From NCBI GenBank assembly GCA_021432635.1, contig MU270023.1:806001-870000 (forward strand): a DNA stretch of 64,000 bases. Reading direction: 5' to 3'. Positions 54,923 through 64,000 of the stretch are shown piece by piece; the stretch's first letter is position 1; each line of letters starts with the position of its first letter. This DNA is from Thozetella sp. PMI_491. Its lineage: Eukaryota > Ascomycota > Sordariomycetes > Chaetosphaeriales > Chaetosphaeriaceae. The notes under the pieces are model-generated. The model was given only the letters and a program-made list of their open reading frames with translations. It was not told the DNA's origin and made no database searches. The position numbers were made by a program, and so were the translations under genes.

Positions 54923-56216
54923 TTATTCCTTATCCACAATGACGCGGCCGATTTCTGTCACCTCCTTCTCTTCACCTTTCCAACCCTCAACAGGTGGTGT
55001 ATCAGCAAATAGGCCGAGCCTGTGCTCGTCTGGCCACCTGTCCCCGAATACGGATGCCTTGTCGACGAGATCACGGATATGCTGAGTCTCCTCGGGACTG
55101 AGCGCTACATGCATTGCCGCAAAATTTTCTTCTACGTAACTTAGTGTAATGGTTCTGTTCACCTGGTTAGTGAGATAGTCCCACGCTTCTGAAGGTGCAA
55201 CTTACCCCGGAATCGGAAATATATCATCTCCTTGGGCCAGAAGCCATGCGAGAGCTACCTGCCCAACCGTGGCGCCCTTCTTTGCACCCAGCTCCTTGAT
55301 GGCTTCGACGAGAACCATATTCTTCGGGAAGTTCTCCCGCGAGAAGCGAGGATAGAACCTCCGAATGTCGCCCTGCTCGAAGTCGTCCGGCCCGTGGACA
55401 CCGCCGCTGAGCAGGCCGCGCGAAAAGGGAGAATAGGCAACAACGGCCACGCCCAGTTCTCGACACGTAGCCAAGAGATTGTGCTTCGGGTCTTCGATTT
55501 CGGTGCTGAAGATGCTGTACTCCATCTGTACACACGAGATGGGGTGTACGGCATGGGCGCGCCGGAGCGTGGCCGATGAGACTTCCGATAGGCCGATGTA
55601 CCTGATCTTGCCTTGCCTAGGATGCGAATCAATACTTTGCTTCCACAACATATTCAAACTTGAGTGTGCTAGGATAGATAAAAGTAAGACTTACTCCTTC
55701 AGCTTCACCATCTCTGCCACAATGTGCTCAACGGGGGTCGATCCGTCAAGTCGATGAGGATACCACAGATCGATAGTATCAACACCCAGGGTCTTCAGAC
55801 TCTGCTCGCAGGCAATGGGCACATAGGCCGCGTCCCCGCGGAACCCAAACCCATTTTCCAATTTTATGGCGCCAAACTTTGTAGCGAGGAATATATCTTT
55901 CCGCTTTTCTGGGTTCAGGGCAAGCCATTTGCCAATGATGCTCTCCGAATCGCCCTGCAAGTGAATTCTGAGTTAGCTATGTGCTCAACCTATAATTTGC
56001 TCCAAATATGGGTGAGCTCACATAGAAATCGCTGCTGTCCCAAAAGGTGCAGCCCACTTCGTAGGCGCGATCGAGGAGGGCAAGGCGTTCTGGGTCGGGG
56101 ATAGGGGTAGTGGTCCGCGAGCAGGGGAAGCCCATACCCATGGTTCCAAAGCCGATCCTGGGCACCAACGGTCCATTCTTGCCTAGTGGGCGTAGGACAG
56201 GCGGTGGAGATGCCAT
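54923..56216 (-). CDS. Aldo/keto reductase
   Basis: Four exons on the minus strand: 56216-56022, 55954-55695, 55616-55206 and 55154-54923; 365 residues. Splice ends are GTGAGC...GCAG, GTAAGT...CCTAG and GTAAGT...ACAG, and each join restores family sequence ([38 protein letters not shown]). The AKR catalytic tetrad is visible: Asp60 and Tyr65 in WDSSDFY, Lys91 in LATKFG, His132 in [16 protein letters not shown] is the N-terminal barrel strand. [21 protein letters not shown] and PFSRGLLSG are further signatures of the yeast/plant AKR13-like subgroup. A cytosolic NADPH-dependent reductase of aldehydes or ketones is expected; the substrate is unknown. Confidence 0.94.
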
Positions 56217-56794
56217 CGTGAGACAAGATGCTAGGTGTATGGAGGAAATCGAGCTGCTCGTGTCGATTGGATCTGCCTTGCCGTGGGGGATTATTGTTAT
56301 ATTTATTGTGTTTTTGGGTGTGACTGGTACCGTGCGGAGTTTGACCCAAAATCCGCGCTGGCTCCTCTGACATGTGGCGTGGAGGATCAAGTCCGCAACG
56401 ATCAAAGCAGCATGGGCAGCCTTGAACACCTTATTCTGTCCTGGTCCACGTTGTAGAAAGGGTGCTTGCATTCTGTAAAATTTTGCACGCCCAGCGCGAG
56501 TAGTTGGTTTAGGCGCTATTTACAATGTAAATGTGCCGGACGGATCGAGACTGGGGAAATTTTGCACCTATTTGTATCACTCGCGGACCACATCTGCCAA
56601 AGTGTCTTTGGAAGGAATAAGCGGTACATTGGACGGATTGGGACTGGCCTCTGATCGATTTTCATTAGTATACCCGCTCCGCAACTCCGCAAAGAACTCC
56701 GCCAGCCTTGCCACCGCTTCAAAATATGCCTCCATTGAGCAGTCCTTGCCCGGACGCGAAGACAGTCGCGTCCTACCACATAGGGACATATGGC
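56217..56794. other. Intergenic region
   Basis: AKR promoter and the 3' flank of the gene at 56795. A minus-strand frame at 56577-56843 continues past that gene's stop in another frame and could be a missed exon, but no splice sites were convincing. Confidence 0.4.
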
Positions 56795-57400
56795 CTATGT
56801 TTCTTGTGCCTTTTCCAGTTTGACGCCCAGTATCCACTCGCATACCCCCTCCGCTACTTCCTTGGCCGTCTCCTCAGTCTGGCCCCGGCGAATATTTTCA
56901 TCCGACTCCCAAACAAGCTCGACGACCTTTGCACTCTCATTTTTTACTTTTCCGTCGGCATCTAGGGGTATCTTGAGCTTGAGCTCCAGGTTTGGGAAGC
57001 CGGTCCAGCTCCGGTACATGCGGACTGAGGCGTCTCCTTGCGTATCGGGGCCTTCGGCGCAGATGAGCCACTTGTCTTCCATCTCCCGCGGCGCGAAGCC
57101 ATTGAGTAGCTTTTCCAGTTCGGAATGCGGGACTGATACGTCCCACTGCGAGGTGATGGGCTTGCTGAAGGGCTTTACGTTGCGGTCCTCGGCCGTAATT
57201 CGTATGCTTGATGGCTTGCCTTTCCGGCCGTATTCGACCCAGTGTTTGAGACGGGGGAATTCATCCGGAGACAACTCAACAGAAGGAATTTCACCGAGAG
57301 ATGATTCATCGGAAGACGATTCATCGAGAGGCGATTCATCGGGAGGTAATTCATCGGGAGGCAATTCATCGGTAGGCCATTCATTGGGAGGTAATGTCAT
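56795..57400 (-). CDS. Hypothetical protein with acidic pentapeptide repeats
   Basis: Intronless, 201 residues from the ATG at 57400. The frame is open further upstream to 57616 but that part is unlike a protein start. The N-terminal third consists of five-residue units (DELPP, DELPP, DESPL, DESSS, DESSL, GEIPS, VELSP, DEFPR) encoded by a 15-bp minisatellite. The rest is a soluble domain: WVEYGRKGKPSSIRITAED, WDVSVPHSELEKLLNGFAP, KWLICAEGPDTQG, VRMYRSWTGFPNLELKLKI, ending EVAEGVCEWILGVKLEKA. It resembles conserved small fungal proteins of unknown function. The repeats are acidic and probably disordered. Confidence 0.68.
   Translation of the reverse strand: MTLPPNEWPTDELPPDELPPDESPLDESSSDESSLGEIPSVELSPDEFPRLKHWVEYGRKGKPSSIRITAEDRNVKPFSKPITSQWDVSVPHSELEKLLNGFAPREMEDKWLICAEGPDTQGDASVRMYRSWTGFPNLELKLKIPLDADGKVKNESAKVVELVWESDENIRRGQTEETAKEVAEGVCEWILGVKLEKAQET
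57258..57392 (-). repeat. 15-bp coding minisatellite, nine units
   Basis: Nine contiguous 15-bp units on the pattern NATTCATCGGGAGGN. The units at 57303-57392 are most alike and those at 57258-57302 more diverged. The unit length is a multiple of three, so copy-number change preserves the frame. Confidence 0.85.
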
Positions 57401-58599
57401 GTCGACTTTGCTGAGGCGGACGGTGTCGAAAAAAAAAGGGCTAGATTCAGCTTTGGAATTGGTTAACCAACGCGCTGCAGGAGAGACATGGACTGGAGGA
57501 CATTGTGAGATGTAGAGTAGGTTCTGGCCTGCTGGGGTATTTATAGGCGGCGGCTGGTGTTCGCGCCTCAGCTCCAGGCAGGAGGGGCAGTGAGCCAGAG
57601 TGGGACGTTTTGCCAAGCGGGTAGTTAGTTAGCGTTAGTTGCTCGGCATTGGCCCACAGCCACGGCGACCGCACCTCGCCGGACCCACGTCTGTCGCACG
57701 CTGTGCATTTAATGGCCAACCTATGTGCCTAGTTAGGCAGAAATGTCTGACCTAATATGCCTTTCGCGTTTCGGAGGATTAAGTAGGTACCGTACCTAAC
57801 AACACCAGAAACAGAGGCCCAAAAAAGCGTCGCTTTTCTTCCACTTCGGTGATGACTCGCCGTTCACTCATACTGCCTAGATCTTCGACGAAGTGGAAAG
57901 ATGCACACGGAAGATTCAGGGGTAAGCCGAGTTGCTATGGATTTATGGATCTCCCCAGCCCCTCCTCTCCCACGCTATGAGATATATACATACATAGCAC
58001 GCACACGCACACACACACTGTAGTCTAATAGCCGTAACGCGGTACCAATGCCACAGCCACGCACGTACGGCTCTAGGTCAGGGCCGCTGGAACAGCGTAA
58101 GTCTAGGGATTGCGGGAGAGAACGGCTACGACATCAACCAGGTTAAATACGTATCAGGCCCAATCAGGGCTAAAAGACCGCAGTAGTGGATGGGGTGAAC
58201 CCCCAGGATGATCACGATAGGTTAGAACGAAAGTAAAAGAAGCTGGTCCTGGTGGTCTTTAAGATGCTAAAAGAACGCGTTGGTATCGTGAAGGCTGGCT
58301 GAACGATCTATGGATTGCTTGATAGATCCATGGATTCATCTATGGCCAGAGCCAGCGGCCTACTTCCTACTTATAGCTGGCTCAGGGGGGGCTTATGGGA
58401 CCAATCTAAGAAGCTCCACCACTTAGCCAGCTTACCCGCCCTAGACAGCGAAAGAAAAGTCCACCATATTTCCCCGACTCCAATATATATACATCATAGA
58501 AGAAGAAATCAATTAGACCGAGATTTTTGCTATACCTTTAAACTTCGCCTCAAATAGCGACCTTTGGTTGCCCAAAATCCCTTCCCCGGCTGTTTCTTA
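57401..58599. other. Intergenic region with CA microsatellite
   Basis: Promoter of the repeat-containing gene, then A/T-rich sequence. An imperfect CA-type microsatellite (CACGCACACGCACACACACAC) lies at 57998-58018. No gene; a plus-strand frame at 58315-58557 has no features. Confidence 0.45.
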
Positions 58600-59520
58600 A
58601 GCACTTGACCCGGGTCCTTGCGATAGTCGTGTCTCCAAGCCAGCTTAAGCTGTCCCACAACGAACAAGAAGTAGAGATAGCGGGCCTTTGGTAGCATAGC
58701 AGTCTTGAAACGCGCCTAGGACACTGTCAAGAACAGCAATCCGCGCTCGCGAGTGCACAGCTCGTACTATGGCGACTCGTTGCTTATACCCTCCACTTAG
58801 CTTAGTAGATCTGCTTCCTATGCTAATAAGGTCACCTTCCGGCAAGGCATTAATGTCTCAGTCTAGAGCACAGGCTCGAATACAAGATTAATACCATTCC
58901 CAGTCGACTTCTTCGCTACCGACCTGACCACATATTGCTTGCTGAAGGGTAGCATTAGGAAGCTAAGAGGTCTAACCACAGTGAGCAATGCGTCTGTCTG
59001 CAACCTTAACAGTTCCCCTCTTCCCCTCTCATATAAGTCCTGGCCCAGTTTCGCTTTGACAAGAATGGAATTCCCAGAGCCAACAGGCCCAGTAATCATT
59101 GTGAGTAAGCCTTCTGGGGTATTAAGATTGACCTCACTGAGACCAACGTCGGCAGTTGGAGTGGGACGCAAAGGTAGATCGATAATGGAGACTGCCAGTT
59201 TCGACAGCCCAGGATCCAGGTCGCCAGCGCTATTCGCGTGAATAGAAGTGTTCTGGGCTGGGGATCGGATAGAAGAAGCATCTTGCTTGATTGTTGGGCA
59301 GAGTGAGGGATGAATTGCCGAGAATCACTCCTGGAGGTTTCAGTCAGAAACTTTTGTACTCTGTCGAATGACCCAATACCGGCTGCTACAAATGGGACAT
59401 TCTGGATAAGCGAGGGGAATGGCCCTGTCAATAGCAAAATGATAGAGAGGCTTGAACAAGATTTGGCAAAGGTCAAGAGTCGAGGTATGTCTCACTGCTG
59501 CTTGAATGCCGTAGTCGCTA
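58600..59520 (-). pseudogene. Decayed ABC transporter (ABCC-type) fragment
   Basis: Minus-strand pieces in broken frames match one stretch of a full-size fungal ABCC multidrug transporter, in the right order. LSIILLLTGPFPSLIQNVPF and FDRVQKFLTETSRSD (59476-59300) are the end of a membrane domain and its linker. VGLSEVNLNTPEGLLTMITG and GPVGSGNSILVKA (59150-59040) are the Walker A region, with Asn in place of the essential Lys. MPEGDLISIGSRSTKLSGGY, then KQRVAIVRAVHSRARIAVLD (58845-58720), are the signature and Walker B, ending in a stop. The rest is missing. Frame breaks, the lost Walker lysine and A/T-rich changes make it non-functional; RIP of a duplicated copy is likely. Confidence 0.85.
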
Positions 59521-60089
59521 TTGATACAGCCTAATTCCCGAACCAGCAGTCAATACCATGGACACAGCGCTTCGGCAAGCTCCAACATTGCGGTACAAGC
59601 CGTCTCTGTGCACGCCGACGGAAGTGACTTCTCCGTTCAGGATATCACACTACTGTATCTACATGAAAATATTTACTATATTGGTGGTTCGATAGCGACG
59701 ACGTTAAGTGGACTTGCCAGGACGTTTTCGCTCTCTCAGTCGAACCGGCCGACTCTCTAAGGTAGGTAGGTTTCTCTGGTGCTTCGCCGCGCTCCCGTTC
59801 TTTTCTTCCCCGCGGCTTCGCCCTTACTCAGGGACCTTCATGACGACACATTATACATTATATAAATAAGCTCTTTTTTTTATTTTATATAATTTACGGC
59901 TATGGTCTCTGTCATAATAAAACTTAAAAATAAAAACTTCAACTCGATATACGTATTTTATTGAAGGCCTGAGACTTGGCCTTGAACTTCATAAAACAAA
60001 GAGTTGTGTTATTAAAACAGCTTGTTAAATAGCGTTCAAAGGACAGAGATGGGGCAATAATTGGCCAATGGGACAGGGCGTTAATTAAA
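59521..60089. other. Intergenic region with A/T-rich stretch
   Basis: The stretch 59840-60060 is strongly A/T-rich, including T8ATTTTATATAATT-like sequence. It is possible RIP debris and the 3' flank of the kinase-TPR gene. Confidence 0.45.
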
Positions 60090-62327
60090 TCAAGCACCTA
60101 GGAGAACAAAGTCTGCACCTGGCTGCCCAGCGTGCTGTCTAAAGCGTTCGACATATCCAAGCGTTTGTCGGGGTAATGGGTGGTCCGCGCCGTACATGCC
60201 CTCCTCAATGCGGTAACAATCCTCAGCCAGCGCCAGAGCTTTGGTATGGAAGCCGTGGGTATTATATGTTATGGCGAGGTTCAGCATGCTTGCCAGGGTG
60301 GATATGTGTTTCTCGCCGCGAACCCTCCGGGTGATCGCCAGAACCTCCTCGTCCAGCATCATAGCATCCTGGAGCTGCCCCATCCTCCACTTTGTTGATG
60401 CAAGGTCCGACATGCTTCCCAAAGTCAGAGAATGGTCCGGACCCCGCAGCCTCTTAATCATGTCCACCACCTGTGCTTGCATGGCTTCGCACTCCTCCCA
60501 CTGTCCCCGGCGCCACAGAGTCGCTGCGAGGCGTCCCATACTCTGTATTACAAGCTCATGGTTCTCGCCAAGAAGTTTCCGTCTGGTTCCCAGAGCCTGC
60601 CTCTCGAGATCCTCGGATTCTTCTAGTCGGCCCAGATCCCTCAACGTACCTGCTAGCCTCTCCATGCTGTCCAAGGTGTGCGGATGCTCTCTGCCCAGCA
60701 TTCTTTTGTATACATTCGTGGCCTCTTCCTGCAATTCCAAAGCTTCCCTCGACTTTTCTTGTAGCCTGTATATCGATGCCAGTCTGGTTATATGCTCCAA
60801 TGTTGAAATACTTTCTATGCCAAAGAGCACCCGCATTTGCTCGACAACTTCCAATTGCAACTCTTCGGCTTCTTCGAGGCGGTGTTGTTTCCAGTATGTC
60901 AGCGCCAACTCTGCCATTATGGCTGGGTTTGCTGGATGCGACATCCTCCTACTCGTTGCTACTGCCTCTACTAGCAGTGTTTCGGCCTCTTGTAGTCGGC
61001 CTTGATTGCTCAGGGCGCTTGCCAGCTCAGCCATTCTCCCCAAAGTATAGGGGTGATCTTGGCCCCACATCCATTCTGCCGCGTCCATTGCTTCGAAGTA
61101 CAAATCCACCGCCTCCTGCCACCGCTCTTGGATTTCCAAGATCGCAATCTGAGCGCTTTGGAGTCTGGAGTATGCCAAGCTCCCAGGCCCCAGCACTTTG
61201 CGAACATTTTCCATGTCCTCTCGCAGAACGACTTCGGCTTCCCGGAGGACATCGTGTTCTCTATACATATCTGCGAGGTTTAGGTGCATGATGCGGCCCT
61301 TGTCATATAAGAGATTGTACACTGAACCGGCAGAATCTTCGTGTTCCAAGTCAAGGTTCAGGAGGTCGAAGAGCTCCGCAAGGGATGCGTCAGAGGCGGG
61401 CTCCAATTCTCTAGGTTGATCATCCTTGCACAGTTGTCCGAAGCCAAGGTGGTAGCAATATGCTAGCTGAGTAGACAGGGGGCTCATGGGGTCGTCCGAT
61501 ACTATACAACTCAAGCAATGAACAATAGCTCTGCGCAGCCGATAGTCTGAGCTGTAGAAAGAAGATAAAGAGCGGCCAATCTGCCTCAGTTAGATAGGTT
61601 CCAGAGCACGACGACTGCAAGTCTAATACTTACGCTGAAATCATGGGCTTTCGGGATTGGCGACTTAGGCGGAGGAGCCTCTATGGCGGCGACTTGCGGT
61701 TGTTTGTCCCTGACGCCGTTAGCGGCGGTTACAATCTGGTTATAAAGAAATTTCTTGTACCGATAGGCAATCAAGCATTCCATTGACTGCTGGGCGTTCA
61801 TGGGTCGCGAAGTTGGGGCGTCGGCGAGACTCTGGCAGAGAAACTGTTGGAGCATCAGTCGAGTGGATGGATCCAAGCCTGGCTCTGCTGTGACTAGCGC
61901 CGTTGTAAATCGCGATAGGTCCCCGCGGATCTTGAGAACAGAAAGGCGTTCCAACGATTCCTTGTCATCGAGGCCGAACCACCCCCGCGGTTGAGCTGGC
62001 TCGGGAAGTGGTCGTGCCCCCGAGAGGTACGAGTCGAACAGGAGCCAGAGGCATAGCATGCCGAAGCTAAACACATCTGCGCGCAAAGCTTGCTGCACGG
62101 TGAACTCGGGGTATTCATCGCACTCAGGGGCGTACCAAGGCCAGGATCTAGGTAGCTCGATGCGCTCGCTGCCCGAGGCATGCCAAGCAGAGTAGCCAAA
62201 ATCAGCAACCTTGGCGGCAAAGGCTCCGCTTTCCTCTCTAAATATGAGTATATTCTGTGGCTTGATGTCTCCGTGGATAACATCTATCATGGTTTAGGAC
62301 AAAGCAGTAAATACCAAGTCGCCCCCC

Positions 62328-62359
<32 letters not shown>

Positions 62360-62977
62360 CGCGAGTTGCTACTCACGATTGACGTGCATGTGCGCTAACG
62401 CCGATCCAATATCGATGCACAGCTTCAAGCGGTCATTTATGCCGAGCTCGCGCGCGATGTCGAGCTTGACGAAGTGGTAGAGGTCGCTGTACGGCGCCTT
62501 CTCAAACACCAAGACTGGCCATACCTTCCAGTGACTTGCCGGATTGTCCTTTCCCAGGGGAACGTCACTCTCTTCCACAGGGGATACGTCCCAGCATATT
62601 CCTTCCAGCTGGGTTATGTTCGGGTGGTCTCGGATGGCGGGGTGGCGGAGAATGGTAATCTCGTTGGTGACGCACTGATAAATATCCTCTTCCGCCTTTA
62701 AAAGCTTATCCACCTCCGAGACGCGCTTGAAAGCTAGACTCGTCTCTGCATCTATCAAACCCTGGCTCACCTGGCTGGTGCCTCCAGCGCCAATCAGCCG
62801 GCGCCGTTGCTGCCAGGTGATGGGCAAGAAGCGAATCTGGAGTCTTTGCACCGCTGCGAGGAATGCGACTAGGTTATGTCCTGCACGTGTCTCTATCCCT
62901 TGTCCGGAGCAAATGTCTGAGAAAAGGCGAGGGTTATCGAAGATGTCGTCCTCGATGGTGGGAATGGAGCCTTCCAT
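60090..62977 (-). CDS. Protein kinase-TPR fusion protein
   Basis: Three exons on the minus strand: 62977-62377, 62283-61634 and 61580-60090; 913 residues. Joins are AHMHVN|HVIHGDIKP (GTGAGT...GATAG) and AHDFS|IGRSLSSFYSS (GTAAGT...GGCAG). The kinase domain has a Gly-rich loop (LIGAGGTSQVSQG, residues 61-73), Lys84 in LAFKRV, HGDIKPQN with Asp206 (HGD for the usual HRD), Asp228 in VADFGYSA and WYAPE. Active-site residues are therefore present. From about residue 500 to the end come roughly eight 42-residue kinesin-light-chain-type TPRs (HPYTLGRMAELASALSNQGR, LQEAETLL, and similar). Fungi carry many kinase or NB-ARC proteins with such TPRs, some linked to non-self recognition; that role is inference. 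The first intron contains a C8G30 tract. Confidence 0.86.
62322..62359. repeat. C8G30 homopolymer tract inside an intron
   Basis: Eight C residues at 62322-62329 are followed directly by thirty G residues at 62330-62359, within the 93-bp first intron of the kinase-TPR gene. It can form a hairpin, or G-quadruplex/i-motif structures. Homopolymer length in assemblies is error-prone. Confidence 0.85.
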
Positions 62978-64000
62978 CCTGCTCTATGGGCCGAGGGGCT
63001 TCGGTGCTGCCGTAGCTCGTGGACAGAACTTGGTGCCGGCCGACGATAACGACAGTATTCGCGAGGGTATGTAATGAGACAGAATGTTTGAAAGCCGCTT
63101 GGTGAAAGGAGCCGAGGCCTCGCGGCTCCCCGCCACACCAGCGCAGTTTAGAGTGCCACAGGACTATCATTGGTCACCAGCCTTCCGCAGGGGCCGGTGT
63201 GGGCATCCTGGCGCAAGGGTGGCCCGGGTGGGTGTCACACAGACCAGAATGGCGCAGGGGTCGCCGCCCTCAGCTTTGCCGCAGGATCAACCAAACAAAC
63301 AATGGATTACCTTGCATACCGCTTCTGGCGCGTCCCCAGCAAACCAAACCCGCATCGGAACGCTGTTTTACTCCCCAGCTAGCATTATCCTGAGCGGCGA
63401 CGCGCAATACGATCCTAATAGCCTTGTTGGAAACGCCGTTCTACTACTGGGAAGAGGTTGCGCAGACGCGTTTGTTAGCATGGAGATAAAGCGCTGAGAC
63501 CATGGCGCTCATGGACCGCCTCCATCTTCGAGCTCTCTGGAAGCCCCTCTTCAAGGTGGAAAGTCTGATCTCATAATGCCGGCGTTCAAACGATCTCGTC
63601 ATTCCAAATTCCCTCAAACAAGCCGATGGTATCAAGCCTTTAAGCGCCTAGATATGCGACCGCATATTTGCAGTGGCAAATATTCATAGCATCCAGCGAG
63701 GGCGCCAACACATCGATCACCATAGAGCTTTCGCCATCCTCGATATTAATCTTTTCTTGTCGTGCACCACTCTACCGGTGATTCTCGACATAAGCGATGC
63801 TACGTGTAGTTAGGCCCATGTTCGTCCCGGCCACCGCCTCCATGCTCTCCGTGAGAACAAACAGGGGAGTGCCTCTTCTGAGAAGGAAGAAACAGGAAAG
63901 TGGGGTTGTCAAATCCTTGCGAGCCCTGTCTCACTGAAGCATTGTCACCGATTCGATCTCGGCCTGTGCCGCCAACGCTTAATGGATGGGCAATGGACTG
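62978..64000. other. Upstream region to window end
   Basis: Promoter of the kinase-TPR gene and further sequence to the window edge. Overlapping short frames at 63084-63497 and 63444-63635 have no domain. Nothing supported. Confidence 0.4.

Noticed and set aside
54941-54953. CGCGGCCGATTT, near match to the sugar-cluster motif
   Set aside because: It lies inside the last coding exon of the aldo/keto reductase, so it is probably chance. It is a warning that the motif needs a genome-wide count.
60241-61291. Two long plus-strand frames (254 and 272 codons)
   Set aside because: They are antisense to the TPR exon, which has strong repeat periodicity. They are by-products of its codon composition.
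63084-63497. 137-codon plus-strand frame near the window end
   Set aside because: It overlaps other frames, has no domain and sits in the promoter region of the kinase-TPR gene.
1-64000. CRISPR arrays, bacterial operons, rRNA genes
   Set aside because: No regularly spaced direct repeats, no bacterial gene content and no rRNA-like conserved blocks seen; the window is eukaryotic nuclear DNA.

Overview
The window looks like nuclear DNA of a filamentous ascomycete, most likely a Sordariomycete. Coding blocks are GC-rich. Genes carry short spliceosomal introns (about 40-130 bp) with GT-AG ends and CTAA/CTAAC-type branch sites. Promoters are pyrimidine-rich. Several decayed genes have nonsense codons of the C-to-T type expected from repeat-induced point mutation (RIP), and TA-rich gene-free blocks occur near 10.6-11.3, 18.1-19.7 and 59.8-60.1 kb. 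The gene content is eukaryotic and fungal. The species cannot be named from sequence alone.

Layout. 0.6-2.9 kb: two small secreted or cell-surface genes. 5.3-7.3 kb: a four-exon AzgA-type purine permease. 8.4-9.8 kb: an F-box-like protein. 10.6-13.8 kb: a decayed stretch holding a SET/WD40 chimera and a three-exon PD-(D/E)XK-like gene broken by two TAG codons. 16.2-18.0 kb: a five-exon polytopic membrane protein. 20-29.9 kb: a signal-anchored protein of unknown role, a large cysteine-rich repeat-containing wall protein, an unknown protein and a But2-domain secreted protein. 30.6-32.7 kb: a tRNA-like element, a broken P-loop kinase gene and a NUDIX hydrolase. 33.6-39.8 kb: a 1785-residue intronless secreted Ser/Thr-rich protein and a small single-pass membrane protein. 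41.4-42.9 kb: an aldehyde dehydrogenase relic and a small membrane protein.

43.4-50.5 kb is the clearest functional unit: a GH3 beta-glucosidase with a probable PA14 insert, a divergently transcribed Zn2Cys6 regulator, and an MFS sugar transporter. A near-identical CCGCGGCCGA(A/T)TT motif occurs twice between the first two genes and once upstream of the transporter. I infer a beta-glucoside or oligosaccharide uptake and hydrolysis cluster with its own regulator.

52-64 kb: a C2H2-like nuclear protein, a GFA/CENP-V-type zinc protein, a four-exon aldo/keto reductase, a protein with a 15-bp coding minisatellite, a decayed ABC transporter, and a 913-residue protein kinase-TPR fusion. An intron of the last gene contains a C8G30 tract. 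Exon joins were derived by hand from splice signals and reading-frame continuity. In every multi-exon model the summed coding length is divisible by three, but no transcript evidence was available.
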